A stretch of 64,000 bases of DNA from contig NC_134089.1 of the NCBI RefSeq assembly GCF_000715075.1, forward strand, positions 106,895,157-106,959,156. Reading direction: 5' to 3'. The DNA is from Nicotiana tabacum (Eukaryota; Streptophyta; Magnoliopsida; Solanales; Solanaceae). A model generated the notes under the pieces. It worked only from the letters and a program-made list of their open reading frames with translations, made no database searches and was not told the origin of the DNA. Positions 34,642 to 45,965 of this stretch are shown piece by piece; positions within the stretch are counted from its first letter, which is position 1; the number at the start of each line of letters is the position of its first letter. The translations under genes and the position numbers were made by a program.

Positions 34642-35349
34642 TTTTAGGCTTTTACCATTTCAGACTATTATTGTGGCTTGACATTTTCTTTATATGACTT
34701 TCTTAGTTTAATACCTTTAAGCATTCAATTTCCCTTTTCAACTACAAAACTGACTTGTCTTTTGTTTCTTTCCTTTATTTCTTTACTACTTTTCTTTACT
34801 GCTTTCCTTTATTACTGCTTCAAATTATGAAGAACTGTTGTATTTAGTACTTTCTCAACGTGCAAATACATGACAACCTGCTTTAGTTATTGCATAAACA
34901 TGTTTTCAACATTATATTCCACTTGTGCAAAACAAAATACCATAACAACTCTTATAATGAGTGGTTGCGCTCATCTGATATTATCACCCCCTAAATCTGG
35001 AAAAGGCATATTTGCGGTAAAACCAGTCGATCAACGGTGTAGTCGACGGTTCCGTGCCTTTCCCCCTTGAGTTGTCTGCTCAAGGGTACCGGTCTAAAAC
35101 CCTATAGAAACCTTACTCTATTTAATTATGCATGCATCATGGTCAAACCTAGCCGAGTCAGTTATTGTCCGCATAATGACTCTTTCAGATAGCCTTGTCC
35201 AAAGTCCATTGGGTTTCCCTAAAACCCAAACGGACACTACTACATTTTGTGCATTTATTTGGAGAACTAAATGTTTTTATGCCAGTTATTGATATTTAAT
35301 AGTTAAGTCTGGTGGGGGTAAGAGCCTAACCATTTTGTCTTGCAGAAAT
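34642..35349 (+). other. Ogre 5' leader
   Basis: About 700 bp of AT- and T-rich sequence between primer site and ORF1. I see no ORF or strong repeat; it ends with a TTTTGTCTTGCAG-type string just before the ORF1 ATG, which resembles a splice acceptor. Confidence 0.5.
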
Positions 35350-36925
35350 ATGAGGCACGAAGTCCCCAGATTCGGCATGGTCACCAACATCCACCTAAAA
35401 TTGCTAAGCTGGTGGGAGGATCTTCATTCCAGTGATTAGACTCTTATCTGGAAATACCTAGGAAATCTACCTTCTCTCCTGGAAATTCAACCTAACAACA
35501 AGATCATAGAAGCTGCTACTCTATTCTAGGATTGTGATAGGTTTGTGTTCCGCTTCAGGGACATTGAGATGACACCCATGCTGGAGGAAATAGGAGGATT
35601 AGTTGGTATACCATGGGAAACTTTAGGTTTGTTAATGCCAAAAAACCGCAAGGGTAGAGGTTTCCTCAAAATAATGGGTCTAAAGAAGAATCCAGACTTG
35701 ACATGCTTGAAAGAGTCGTATATTCCCTTTGATTATTTGTACGAGAGGTACGGTCACAACAAATCTTACCGTACTTATCCTGACGAGTTCGCCCTCACAT
35801 CATTAGGGCATATTCACCGAAGGGTCTTTGTACTTATGTTTTGTTTCCTGGGGTTGATAGTGTTTCTAATAAAGAAAGCAAGGCTCCATACCAGGCTAGT
35901 TATGGTAACCAAAACTCTATTGGAGGGCATTGGTGGGCAACCTTTCAGCATTGTGCCCATGATTATTGCGGAGATATACCGAGCCTTGGAGAAGTGTCAA
36001 CGAGGAGCTGGACACTTCGAGGGCTGCAATTTGCTACTCTAGCTCAGGCTCATAGAACATCTCCAAATCGACAAGAGATTTAGTGAAGGGACTGGGATGA
36101 TCATATAGCTTTCCATCATCCAAAGAGGATGAATTATATGCCCAACATGTTCTCCCAACCAGAAGACACCAAGGGATGGTTAAAGCTGTTTGAAAACCTA
36201 ATTGAGGATCAAATACAATGGGTGTTTGAATGGTTCCCTACTGAGGAGTTTATTGCCCAATCCAGGGATGCACCGTTTCTAATATTAATCGGCCTGAGAG
36301 GAACCTACCCTTATGTCCCTCTTCAAGTTATGAGACAGGCTGGTAGGAAGTAGGTTATACCAAGGGTCGACAAGATGAGTCACTTTCGGGCCGACTTCCA
36401 AGCCGATGACAGTACTTATAAGTGCCAAGATCAGCATATGTGGCATTGCAAGATCATCATGGGAAGAGATACTATCAAACCAGACAGATACCACGCTGGT
36501 TGCGCTCCCTACTATTCAGGCTGGTTAGAATCTAATCACAACGGTCTGGGTCAGTCAGGACTTGCTAGGGGCCATAGGATCATAAATGAGAGGGTCGAGG
36601 CACAGGTCAAATACAATTAACTGCGCAAGAGGATTTGGGAATGCGAAAGCGAGCACCGTGAGATACAGGAACCAACCAAAAGCTGATTGAAGAGTGGAAA
36701 GACATGGCTGTCAATGCCAACAAGCGACTGGGGTACTTGGAGCCGGGTATAGTAAAACAGTAAAGGAAATTTCTCAAAAGAATTGAGGATTGCCAGAATG
36801 CTGAGGGAAACGAGGGCGGACATCTAGCCAGAGCCTACCTACTATTGGGACTTCGCGAGTTGGGAAAGCTGATCGACGGAACCAAAGATGCCGAGTCTGG
36901 GGAAGGTCCTTCTCGGACCAAATAG
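35350..36925 (+). pseudogene. Ogre ORF1, extra protein upstream of gag, broken
   Basis: The ATG at 35350 gives MRHEVPRFGMVTNIHLKLLS and WWEDLH. After in-frame stops (TAG near 35437 and 35527) the main block (35545-36042) reads FRFRDIEMTPMLEEIGGLVG, KNRKGRGFLKIMGLKK, YLYERYGHNKSY and ALTSLGHIHRRVFVLMFC, with a hydrophobic helix. Pieces in other frames continue to a stop at 36923-36925. ORF1 before gag is a hallmark of Ogre elements and has no established function. The EMTPMLEEIGGLVGIP segment resembles the start of the plant mobile domain (PMD) seen in plant host and transposon proteins; that link is my inference. Multiple frameshifts make it a pseudogene. Confidence 0.72.
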
Positions 36926-37336
36926 ATAGGAGTTTTTCCTTTTTCGCTTTACAAAATGTAATAAGGCTAACGGCCACTAGTGCTACTTTACTTCCTGTTA
37001 TTTAGTGTCGATTTGGGACTCGTCTATTTTTAATCAATGAATTGAGGCATTTAGCATTCTAAGTTCTCCAAATCAATTTGTCGCTAGGTCTACCTCGGGC
37101 ACAAAGAGGTTCCCAAATAGGATATGATTTACATTCTTGCACTATGTGTTTAATATCGCAACATTTTCTTATAATCCTCACTAACTTGTTACCTTTTTGT
37201 TTTTACTTTTTTTTATTTATTCCCCCTCCCAAAGGTTAGTTCATGCACTCTGGCAACATCATCTTGTTCAACGAGATCCACGGGCCCTCTACCCACTCCT
37301 CATCTTAGTCCTGTCAAAAACAAGAACAAAGGAAAG
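36926..37336 (+). other. Spacer between Ogre ORF1 and gag
   Basis: AT-rich, no ORF. A T-rich stretch (37195-37220) precedes the gag region. Confidence 0.5.
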
Positions 37337-39400
37337 ATGGAAGTTCTGAACAACACCAGAAAGGAGAACTCAACTGAACGGGTAGAGGTCACTCATGCCC
37401 ATGGTACTCAGGTTTCCAAAGAGAATGCATCCCAATTGGAACAAAAGCTGTTGAAGTTCCAAGAGGAACTTGATCAGGTTCGGAATCTGGCAAATCTGTC
37501 ATTTTCCCTCACCACTTCAGATGTCAACTTCCCAAATGCTCAGAACCCCACACCTCCACAAAATATCCCAAAGCCACAAAACCATCCTGCTCCTCACCAC
37601 CACTACAACACCTGCCATACTTCTAACAATACTCCACTGCTCATCTTGGAACCCCAAAACTCCACAAATGACCACTTTCACACCCATCATAACACCTCTA
37701 TCTATGTGGAGACCGTACCACACTCCACCCAACCCATCTCAAGCATACCTGAGTATGATGATAACGACTCATGCATCAGGAACCTGGCTGAAGAACTTAA
37801 GAAGTTGACTAGCCGAATTCAGGGCGTCGAAGGAAGTAAGGGGATTGAAGGGTTGAACTACGAAGATCTTTACATACAACCCGATGTCGAACTGTCCGAG
37901 GGGTGCAAACCTCCTAAGTTTGAGATGTTTGATGGCATAGGGGATCCAAGAGTTCATTTGAGAACATAGCCCGAAGGGTGCAAACCTCCTAAGTTTGAGA
38001 TGTTTGATGGAACAGGGGATCCAAGAGTTCATTTGAGAACATACTGTGACAAGCTTGTCGGAGTAGGAAAGGATGAAAGGATCCATATGAAACTTTTCAT
38101 GAGGAGTCTGAAAGGAGATGCTCTGTCTTGGTACATTAGCCAAGACCCGAAAAAATGGTCGAACTAGGTGAGTATGGCATCCGACTTTATGGACAAATTT
38201 AGGTTCAACACAGAAAATGCACTAGATGTGTTCTACATCCAGAATCTAAAGAAGAAATATATAGAAACATTTCGCGAGTATGCTACTCGCTGGAGGTCCG
38301 AAGCTTCTAAGGGCAGGCCTACTTTAGAAGAGGAACAAATGAACAAATTCTTTGTTCGAGCTCAGGACCCGTAGTATTATGAACGACTAATGATGATCGA
38401 GAGCCATAAATTTTCTGACATTATCAAGCTGGGTGAAAGGATCGAAGAGGGCATCAAAAGTGGTATGGTTATGAACTTCGAGGCTTTGCAAGCTACCAAT
38501 AAGGCCTTACAGTCTGGTGGTGCATCCAAGAAAAGGGACGTAGGGGACATAATGGTTGCACAAAGAACCAAATCTCCCATCAAATACCAAACCTACCCAA
38601 TGCCTCCACTCACATATCAACCTACCCCGAACTACCAAACACCCTCTTACCAAACTCCGCCACCCGTTTATCAATCATATCCACCTCCCACATATTAGCC
38701 TACTTCACCTAGATATTCCCAACCCGTACATGTTTACCAAGCATACAATGCTCAACCATCCCACTATCAATCCCCTGCTGCACGCCAAAACTTCCCAAGA
38801 CCTCGACCAAATTTTGACCGCTAACCTCCTAAACAGTATACAACCATTGCTGAACCCATTGACCAGTTGTACGAAAGACTCAAAGCTGTTGGTTATGTTA
38901 CCCCTATCCCTGCTATAACTCCTGAAAACCATTCTCAGTATGTTAATCCAAACAAATCCCGTGCATACCATTCCGACATGAAGGGACACACCATTGACTA
39001 ATGTCGTTCTCTAAAAGACAAGATCCAGGCTTTGATTGACAACAAGATTATTGTGGCAAAAGAGCCCGCTCTGAATGTCCGCAATAACCTTCTACCAGAC
39101 CATAAGGCTGGAGATGTTCACATGATTGAAATAGAGGATGATTGGGATCCTGAGGGATCAATCGGGTTGATTGCAGAAGGTGATGACCCAAAGAAGCCAA
39201 TAGTTACTCTTAATCCAATCATAGTCCAGATTCAGCCATCTAGGGACGCTAAGGTAAACATGTCCATGCCACTTGAGTTTGAAACAACGTCATCTGCAAA
39301 GACACCAGTGCTAATTGGGTCAAATTTGTGTCTCCAACGAATGCACCTACACCATTCGAAGTTGCAGTTTTACCACCCAAGGGACCTGCTCCATTCGGGG
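37337..39400 (+). pseudogene. gag: Ogre Gag, broken
   Basis: The frame starting at 37337 has a coiled-coil-like QLEQKLLKFQEELDQVRNLA, then a Pro/His/Asn-rich linker. The capsid region follows: GDPRVHLRT, FMRSLKGDALSWYISQ, FMDKFRFN, REYATRWRSEA. A proline/tyrosine-rich linker and a knuckle-like segment with YHSDMKGHTID then C come next. TAG or TAA stops lie near 37966, 38166, 38372, 38696, 38821 and 38999. A 75-bp in-frame duplication (37901-37975 and 37976-38050) repeats 25 codons, and the first copy supplies a stop. I took 37337 as the first visible Met in the Gag frame; the true start may be upstream. Confidence 0.85.
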
Positions 39401-40650
39401 TAAAGATAGTCACGCCGATCCCAGTGACGATGTCGGCCGTGACACCATTCCATACAAAAGCTATACATTGGGACTATACAGCCGAGGCAAGGAGGAAAGG
39501 CAAGGTTAGGTTCGAGGAAACTGTTGCCGCACAGGGTATGACAAGAACTAGTAGAGTTTATACCCCCAAACACTTAGTTGAGTCAAGCAAGCAGGCCTCC
39601 AATCGGTCACCCATTATTGAGACAGGTCCAGATGACCTTTGGAGAAAGATACATGCCAAGGAATACTCGATCATCGACCAGTTGAACAAAATACCGGCGT
39701 AGATCTCCATACTTACTTTGCTACAAAATTTTGAGGCATATAAAAATGCTCTATTGAGGGTGCTAAGTGAAGCGTATATACCAAGAAACATCACTAGCAG
39801 GCAAATGGCCAACATGGTTGGACAGGTATTGGAAAGTCACAAAATCACTTTCCATGAAGATGAGCTACCACCCGAAGGGTTGAGTCACAACAGGACATTG
39901 GGAATGGGGCTGCATGAGATCAAGGACGGAGCCATCAACGTCAAAGCTTTCGACGGTTCCCAAAGGTCCACTATTGGGGAAATTAGCTTGTGTTTGCAAA
40001 TGGGGCCTACTTGGTTCGATGTTGATTTCCAGGTGATAGACCTGCCGGCATCTTAAAATTTGTTGTTGGGACGACCGTGGATTCATGTAGCTGGGGTCGT
40101 AGCATCAACACTACATCAGGTAGTGAAATTTGAGTGGAAACACCAAGAGGTGATCATTCACAGCAATGGTAGCAATCCCATATACAGTCGCCAGACCATC
40201 CCAACAATCAGAGGCAGAAGAAAGATAGGCAGAGAGACCTATCACCACATCGAACAAGTCAACGCCATCGACAAAGACAAATGGTGGGACAATAAAATTG
40301 AAAGCATATTGAACTGGAACAGATACGAACCTGGCAAGGGACTTGGCAAGTACCTCTAAGGAATCTCTAAGCCTATCAAACTAAAGAAACATGGCACCAC
40401 CTTCGGTCTGGGATATGAGTACACTTGGGAGGAATTCAACAACTGGTCGCCACCATGACGCGGTCCTTACTATCCGCTGGATCAGCCAATACCATATTTG
40501 GAGTAGACTTTCTAGCCAACCGATGTTATTTATGGGTCAGAAGAAAAGGAAGCCCTGGCAGCAGTGAGGAATTTGTTCTTAGAAGACGATGATATTGATT
40601 GTTGTGTTATTTTCGAGGAGAAGGGAGAGGAAGGCCCTTCCATACAAGAA
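39401..40650 (+). pseudogene. Ogre protease region lacking its active site
   Basis: Recognisable flanks of the Tat protease are present. Upstream is HKITFHEDELPPEGLSHN (about 39840-39890). Downstream are AFDGSQRSTIGEISLCLQMG, FDVDFQVIDLPAS, LLLGRPWIHVAGVVASTLH and WWDNKIESILNW up to LGKYL. Between SHNRTL and GMGLHEI, at about 39899, the usual strand-loop with the catalytic D-[ST]-G is absent, so roughly 40 residues seem to be deleted. Stops lie near 39700, 40054, 40357 and 40456. With no catalytic Asp, this copy could not process its own Gag-Pol even if read through. Confidence 0.75.
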
Positions 40651-40899
40651 GTAAGTAGAGGAGCATGCCTCAATAACTAGACCATCAGAACCACCAGATC
40701 CCGGAAAGCCTCGGGATAGCAAGGCTGAACAAGCATCATGCACTATCTTTTATTTTTACTAGTTGACTTTCCTTTTGCATTTTAAAATTTCACAATAAGA
40801 TCTTCAATGTTCAAAACAGTTATGAAATTTATCAAAGCATTTTGACTTTCCCTATAAATCTTACTCTTATTATTTTCTCTCATTACTTTACTTATACAG
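40651..40899 (+). other. Candidate intron between Ogre protease and RT
   Basis: GTAAGTAG at 40651 is a strong donor-like string. TTACTTATACAG ending at 40899 follows a pyrimidine tract and looks like an acceptor; the span is 249 bp. Ogre elements are known to carry an intron between the protease and RT parts. In the present copy the join would be out of frame by one base, and the protease frame may run past the donor, so the exact sites are uncertain. Confidence 0.35.
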
Positions 40900-40900
40900 C

Positions 40901-42060
40901 ATTATTATTACTTATCTTGATGAACCAATGACTGTGACATGCAACGAGACAATGCAACAAACGGACACAGATTTAGAGGAGGATGAAATACCAGAAGAGG
41001 TTGTTGAGAAAGTTGAGAATTTTTGAGAACAAACCTAAGTCCAACCTGGACGAGATCGAGATGGTTAACCTGGGAGATGCAGCGAACGTCAAAAAAACGA
41101 GAATCAGTGTCCACTTATCGCCACCAGAAAAGAAGGAATACATAGAATTTCTAAGGGAATATGAAGACATATTCGCTTGGTCATATGATGACATGACTGG
41201 TCTAAGTACATCTATTGTGGCTCACAAACTTCCAAGCGATCGAACATGTCTGCCGGTAAAGCAAAAGCTCAGAAAGTTCAAGCCTGACATGAGTCTGAAA
41301 ATCAAGGAAGAAGTCACTAAGCAAGTCACAACCAGGGTTCTTAGGGTAGTAGAATACCCAACATGGTTAGCCAACATTGTGCCAGTACTAACGAAGGATG
41401 GAAAGGTCAGAGTCTGTGTTGACTACCGGGATCTCAACCGGCCCAGTTCCAAAGACGACTTCCCCTTGCCAAACATACACATCCTGATCGATAATTGCGC
41501 TAAGCATGAATTGCAGTCATTTGTGGATTGTTTCGCTGGGTATCATTAGATCTGGATGGATGAAGAAGATGCTGAGAAAACGGTTTTCATTATGTTACAA
41601 GATGATGTCGTTCGGATTAAAGAATGTTGGGGCCACCTACATGAGGGCCATGACCTCCATTTTGCATGATATGATACACAAGGAGATCAAAGTATATGTA
41701 GATGATGTTATCATCAAGTCCAAGAAAGCCACTGATCACATGGAATATTTGAGAAAGTTCTTCAATAGACTGAGAAGGTACAACCTAAAACTGAATCCCG
41801 CGAAGTGCGCATTTGGGGTTCCTGCCGAAAAAAATACTTGGGTTCATTGTAAGTCGCCGAGGAATAGAACTACATCCATCAAAGGTCAAAGCTATTCAAG
41901 AGTTGCTACCGCCAAAGAACAAGAAGGACGTAATGAGTTTTTTGGGGAGACTTAACTATATCAGCCGGTTCATAGCACAATCTACAATTATCTGTGAGCC
42001 AATCTTTAAGATGCTGAAGAAGGATGCCGCTACCAAATGGACTGATGACTGCCAAAAGGC
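40901..42060 (+). pseudogene. pol: Ogre reverse transcriptase, broken
   Basis: The frame enters at YLDEPMTVTCNET, has an extra base near 41020, then runs 40983-41549 with VNLGDAANVKKTRISVHLSP, FAWSYDDMTGL, KDGKVRVCVDYRDLN and FVDCFAGYH before a TAG. After a frameshift near 41580 the palm continues: MSFGLKNVGATYMRAM, then VYVDDVIIKSK with the catalytic Asp pair at 41701-41706. A second shift near 41820 leads to the thumb, KVKAIQELLPPKNKKDV and SFLGRLNYISRFIAQS. The order is normal for Ty3/gypsy RT. Catalytic residues survive, but the frame is broken at three or more places. Confidence 0.9.
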
Positions 42061-42480
42061 CTTCAACAGAATCATGGAGTACCTGTCAACACCACCAGTG
42101 TTGGTCCCGCCCGAGCTAGGTAGACCTCTATTACTCTACCTCGTAGTATTGGATAGAGCGTTCGGTTGTGTTATAGGGCAACATGATGAAACAGGGAGGA
42201 AGGAGCAGGCCATCTATTACCTTAGTAAGAAGTTCACCCCGTATGAGGCCTGATATTCTCTATTAGAGCAAACCTATTGTGCTTTAACTTGGGTAGCTCA
42301 GAAGTTGAGGCACTACTTCTGTGCCTTCACTACATATCTCTTATCAAGGATGGATCTTTTGAAGTACATCTTTCAAAAGCCCATGCCTACCGGCAAGCTA
42401 GCCAAGTGGCAAATCTTGTTAAGTGAATTCGACATTGTCTACGTACTCAGAAGGCAATAAAGGGACAGGCACTAGCAGAT
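42061..42480 (+). pseudogene. Ogre RNase H (gypsy type), broken
   Basis: After the RT connection the frame reads LLLYLVVLDRAFGCVIGQ, EQAIYYLSKKFTPYEA, a TGA, then LLEQTYCALTWVAQKLRHYF. The usual first Asp position in the first strand is not clear (VVLDRAFG); the Glu of the LLEQ region is visible. It removes the RNA strand after reverse transcription. In Tat elements this domain is often degenerate because a second RNase H follows, which matches what is seen. Confidence 0.75.
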
Positions 42481-42589
42481 CACCTTGCCGAGAATCCCGT
42501 AGATGGAGAATACGAACCCCTAAAAACGTATTTTCCCGACGAAGAGACATCGTTCATAGGAGAAGATATTGCAGAATCCTATGGTGGTT

Positions 42590-42965
42590 GGAGAATGTTT
42601 TTTGATGGAGCAACAAATTTTAAAGGAGTTGGTATAGGAACAGTCCTAGTATCAGAAATCGACCAGCATTATCCGGTGTCTACCAAACTCAGGTTTCCTT
42701 GCACCAACAACATGGCCGAATACGAAGCCTGCATCTTAGGGCTCAAGATGGCCATTGACATGAACATTCAATAATTGCTAGTAATTGGGGATTTAGACTT
42801 GCTTATACATCAGGTCCGAGAAGAATGGCCGACCAAGAAATCCAAGATACTCCTTTATCTGCATCAGGTACATGAGTTGATAAAGAGGTTCACAAAGACA
42901 GAGTTCCAGCATGTTCCCAGAGTCCAGAATGAGTTTGCTGATGCATTGGCTACCCTATCATCCAT
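42590..42965 (+). pseudogene. Ogre second RNase H, archaeal type (aRH)
   Basis: MFFDGATNFKGVGIGTVLVS starts the fold with its Asp. MAEYEACILGLKMAIDM gives the conserved Glu. After one TAA (near 42773), VIGDLDLLIHQVREEW gives the next Asp and VQNEFADALATLSSM the last Asp. A dual RNase H with this second archaeal-like domain is diagnostic of the Tat lineage. The catalytic set is visibly complete, apart from the stop. Confidence 0.85.
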
Positions 42966-44316
42966 GATACAGCATCCAGATAAAAACTTCATTGATCCTA
43001 TTCCGGTAAAGATCTTTGATCAGCCAGCTTACTATGCTTATGTCGAAGAAGAAGCAGATGGAAAGACTTGGTTTCATGATATCAAGGAATATTTGGCAAA
43101 AGGAGAATACCCAGAACTTACAAACACCACTCAGAAGCGCACACTTCGAAGATTGTCTAACAATTTCTTTCACAGTGGAGGAATCCTATATAGGAGGACT
43201 CCAGATTTGGGATTACTAAGGTGTGTCAACATGAAGGAAGCATCTAAACTACTAGAAGAAATCCATGCGGGGTCCTGCAGTCCACATATAAACGGTTTTG
43301 TTTTAGCCAAGAAGATACTCCGGGCTAGTTACTTTTGGATGACTATGGAGACAGACTGCATCCAGTAAGTCTGAAAATGCCACCGTTGCCAGACACATGC
43401 AGACATGATCAAGGTACCCCCAAATGAGCTTACTGCAACAAGCTCACCGTGGCCATTCGCTGCTTGGGGAATGGATGTTATTGGACCAATCGAGCCTGCC
43501 GCCTCCAACGGGAACAGGTTTATCCTAGTAGTAATCGACTATTTCACCCAATGGGTCGAGGCAGCATCTTACAAAGCAGTGACTAAGAAAGTCGAAGCAG
43601 ACTTCGTCCGCGACCATATCGTTTATCGGTTCGGGATTCCGGAGTCAATCATCAATGATAATGGTTCCAATCTCAACAGTGACCTGATGAAAGCCATGTG
43701 TGAAACCTTCAAGATCAAACACAAGAATTCTACAACCTACAGACCTTAGATGAACGGAGCCGCAGAGGCTGCCAAAAAGAATATCAAGAAGATACTAAGG
43801 AAAATGACAGAAAAGCATAAGCAGTGGCACGAAAAGCTATCATTTACTTTATTGGGGTACCGCACTACAGTCGTCACATCAACTAGGGCAACCCCCTACA
43901 TGCTGGTATATGGTACAGAAGCAGTCATTCCTGTCGAGGTAGAAGTTCCCCCCTTAAGGATCATACAGAAAGCAGAACTCGATGATGTAGATTGGGTAAA
44001 GAGTCATTACGAGCCTCTAGCCCTTATGGACGGGAAGAGAATGAATGTAGTTTGCCATGGTCAACTCTATTAGAACAGAATGTCCAGAGCCTTCAACAAA
44101 AGAGTCAAGCCAAGACAATTCACACCGGGGCAGCTGGTGTTAAAGAAAAGTTTTTCGCATCAAGATGAAGCCAAAAGGAAATTCTCTCCCAACTAGAAGG
44201 GTCCATATATGGTTCATCGGGTTTTGACATGAGGATCCCTCATACTTTCATAAATGGACGGAGAAGTCTGGCCAAAGCCCATCAACTCAGATGTAGTCAA
44301 GCGTTACTATGTGTAA
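42966..44316 (+). pseudogene. Ogre integrase, broken
   Basis: The zinc-binding region lies near 43255-43395: EIHAGSCSPHINGFVLAKKI, then two stops and KCHRCQ. The core has the first Asp in WGMDVIGP (about 43474), the second in INDNGSN (codon 43657-43659), and the Glu in NGAAEAAKKN (codon 43765-43767) with 35-residue spacing, so the triad is intact. A TAG at 43747 splits the core. The C-terminal part reads LLGYRTTVVTSTRATPYMLV, YGTEAVIPVEV and RVKPRQFTPGQLVLKK, with several stops, ending at TAA 44314-44316. There is no chromodomain, as expected for Tat. Confidence 0.88.
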
Positions 44317-44378
44317 TCTTTATGTTTTCCTATATGATGTAAATTGAACTATGCCTGACCTGATTCCCATTTAAGAGG

Positions 44379-44394
44379 GGATATGTAGGCAGCC
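44379..44394 (+). repeat. GGATATGTAGGCAGCC motif, copy 1
   Basis: Lies 63 bp after the pol stop. A near-identical copy lies at 46192-46206, just before the polypurine tract, and a one-mismatch copy lies at the equivalent place in the old Tat element (complement of 16942-16957). Confidence 0.8.
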
Positions 44395-44456
44395 CTATGG
44401 GTTCGGTCACAATTCAATAAAATTCCATTTCCCCCCGCAATCAAAAACTGGGATAG

Positions 44457-44571
44457 AATTTTGAGGAGGACCCTCAAAATTCCGAAGTGATTTCAGCCAA
44501 TTGTTGCAAGAAACGGTTAGAAGCATCAACCCATTAACTGGGGCAAAATTTTGAGGAGGACCCTCAAAATT
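44457..44571. repeat. Duplicated perfect stem-loop, 90-bp period
   Basis: AATTTTGAGG-AGGAC-CCTCAAAATT occurs at 44457-44481 and again at 44547-44571. The arms are perfect 10-bp inverted repeats with an identical 5-base loop. Both copies are intact in a degraded element. Confidence 0.92.
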
Positions 44572-45050
44572 CCATAGCAAAAGAGGTTGCAATGTCTTGA
44601 ACCACGCCACACTCGTCGGTTCATCTAAAAAACTATTTCTTTCTTATAAAACAATATATACTTATGTTATATTTTTACAAACTCATGCGAGTTTATTATC
44701 AAAATCGCTTTGTTCAGCAACGCTACCCCAATGATACATACCGTATCACCAGATCAAAGTCGAACAGGTCGGACCAGGCCAGCAGGGATACGAACTAATC
44801 TCCCCTCTACAAAACTCACGATTTTTCTTTGGATGCAGACATTTGGATTGCGAAAGCATCTGACATGCTATACATTCATGGGATAAATGTTGTTCAGGAA
44901 TACAACTCTCGGAATTGTTCGCGTTTACCAGCATTTGCTATCCACGCACGCCGGCGATATTCCCTATATCGCAACGTCCCCAGCAGTCACAATGTCGCAA
45001 CCTGCTATCAACTAAGAAAGTCTATTACCATTTGGCATTTTATTTTATTT

Positions 45051-45298
45051 CTGCATTGCATAAGGCTACCATTCTGCCTTCCGAGACTAAACACTATCTC
45101 CATCTGCATTCTCTGCATTGCATAAGGCTACCATTCTACCTTCTGAGACTAAGCATTGTCTCCATCTGCATTCTCTGCATTGCATAAGGCTACCATTCTG
45201 CCTTCCGAGGTTAAGCACTGTCTCTATCTGCATTCTCTGCATTGCATAAGGCTACCATTCTGCCTTCCGAGGTTAAGCTCTACCTCCATTTGCATGGC
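45051..45298 (+). repeat. 62-bp tandem array, four units
   Basis: Units starting CTGCATTGCATAAGGCTACC begin at 45051, 45113, 45175 and 45237, an exact 62-bp period. Each carries CATTCTGCCTTCCGAG and CATCTGCATT. Units differ by a few bases. No reading frame is conserved between units, so the short frames here are spurious. Confidence 0.95.
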
Positions 45299-45712
45299 TG
45301 AAAGATCGCCACCTTTACACCTGCATGGCTGAAATATCGCCGCTTTATTTTACATTTACGTGGCTGAAATATCACCACTTTAGTTACACTTGCATAACTG
45401 AAAGATCGCCACCTTTACACCTGCATGGCTGAAATATCGCCTCTTTATTTTACACTTGCATGGCTGAAATATCGTCGCTTTATTTACATTTGCATGGCTG
45501 AAAGATCGCCACCTTTACACCTGCATGGCTGAAATATCGCCACTTTATTTTACACTTGCATGGCTGAAATATCGCCGCTGTATTTTACACTTGCATGGCT
45601 GAAAGTTCGCTGCTTTATTTTACACTTGCATGGCTGAAAGATCGTCGTTTATTGCATCTCATAGGCTGAAATATTGCCAAACACTGCATTTCATGGGCTG
45701 AAAGATAGCCAA
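45292..45712 (+). repeat. 31-36-bp CATGGCTGAAATATCGCC tandem array, ~12 units
   Basis: Units CATGGCTGAAA(T/G)ATCGCC plus TTTATTTTACACTTG or CTTTACACCTG alternate between 36- and 31-bp length classes. Two or three decayed units follow up to 45712. It begins where the 62-bp array ends, through the shared string TGCAT. Confidence 0.93.
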
Positions 45713-45717
45713 ATTAT

Positions 45718-45965
45718 CTAAGGGCGTCATTGTTCGGAGGCACCATTTACATAGCCCGAGAACACCATGTCATGGCCCGAAGATCCCTTTATCTTTTGCA
45801 TATCATTATTCAAAGGCATCATAGTTCGGAGGTATCATTCTCATAGCTCGAGAGCATCATTTCATGGCCTGCGAATCCTTTATCATATGCTTCATGGCCC
45901 AGGACGTCATGGTCTGAGGACGTCATCCTAATCGTCCAAAGACAACATTCATGGTCCCAACGGGG
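45718..45965 (+). repeat. Degenerate CATCAT/TCATGGCCCGA repeats
   Basis: Phrases such as GGCGTCATTGTTCGGAGGCA, GGCATCATAGTTCGGAGGTA, TCATGGCCCGAAGATCC, TCATGGCCTGCGAATCC and GGACGTCAT recur with loose spacing. This is an older, more diverged layer of the same tandem-repeat zone. Confidence 0.65.

Noticed and set aside
45051..45712. CRISPR-like regular repeats
   Set aside because: Units are contiguous tandem repeats without unique spacers, inside a plant retrotransposon.
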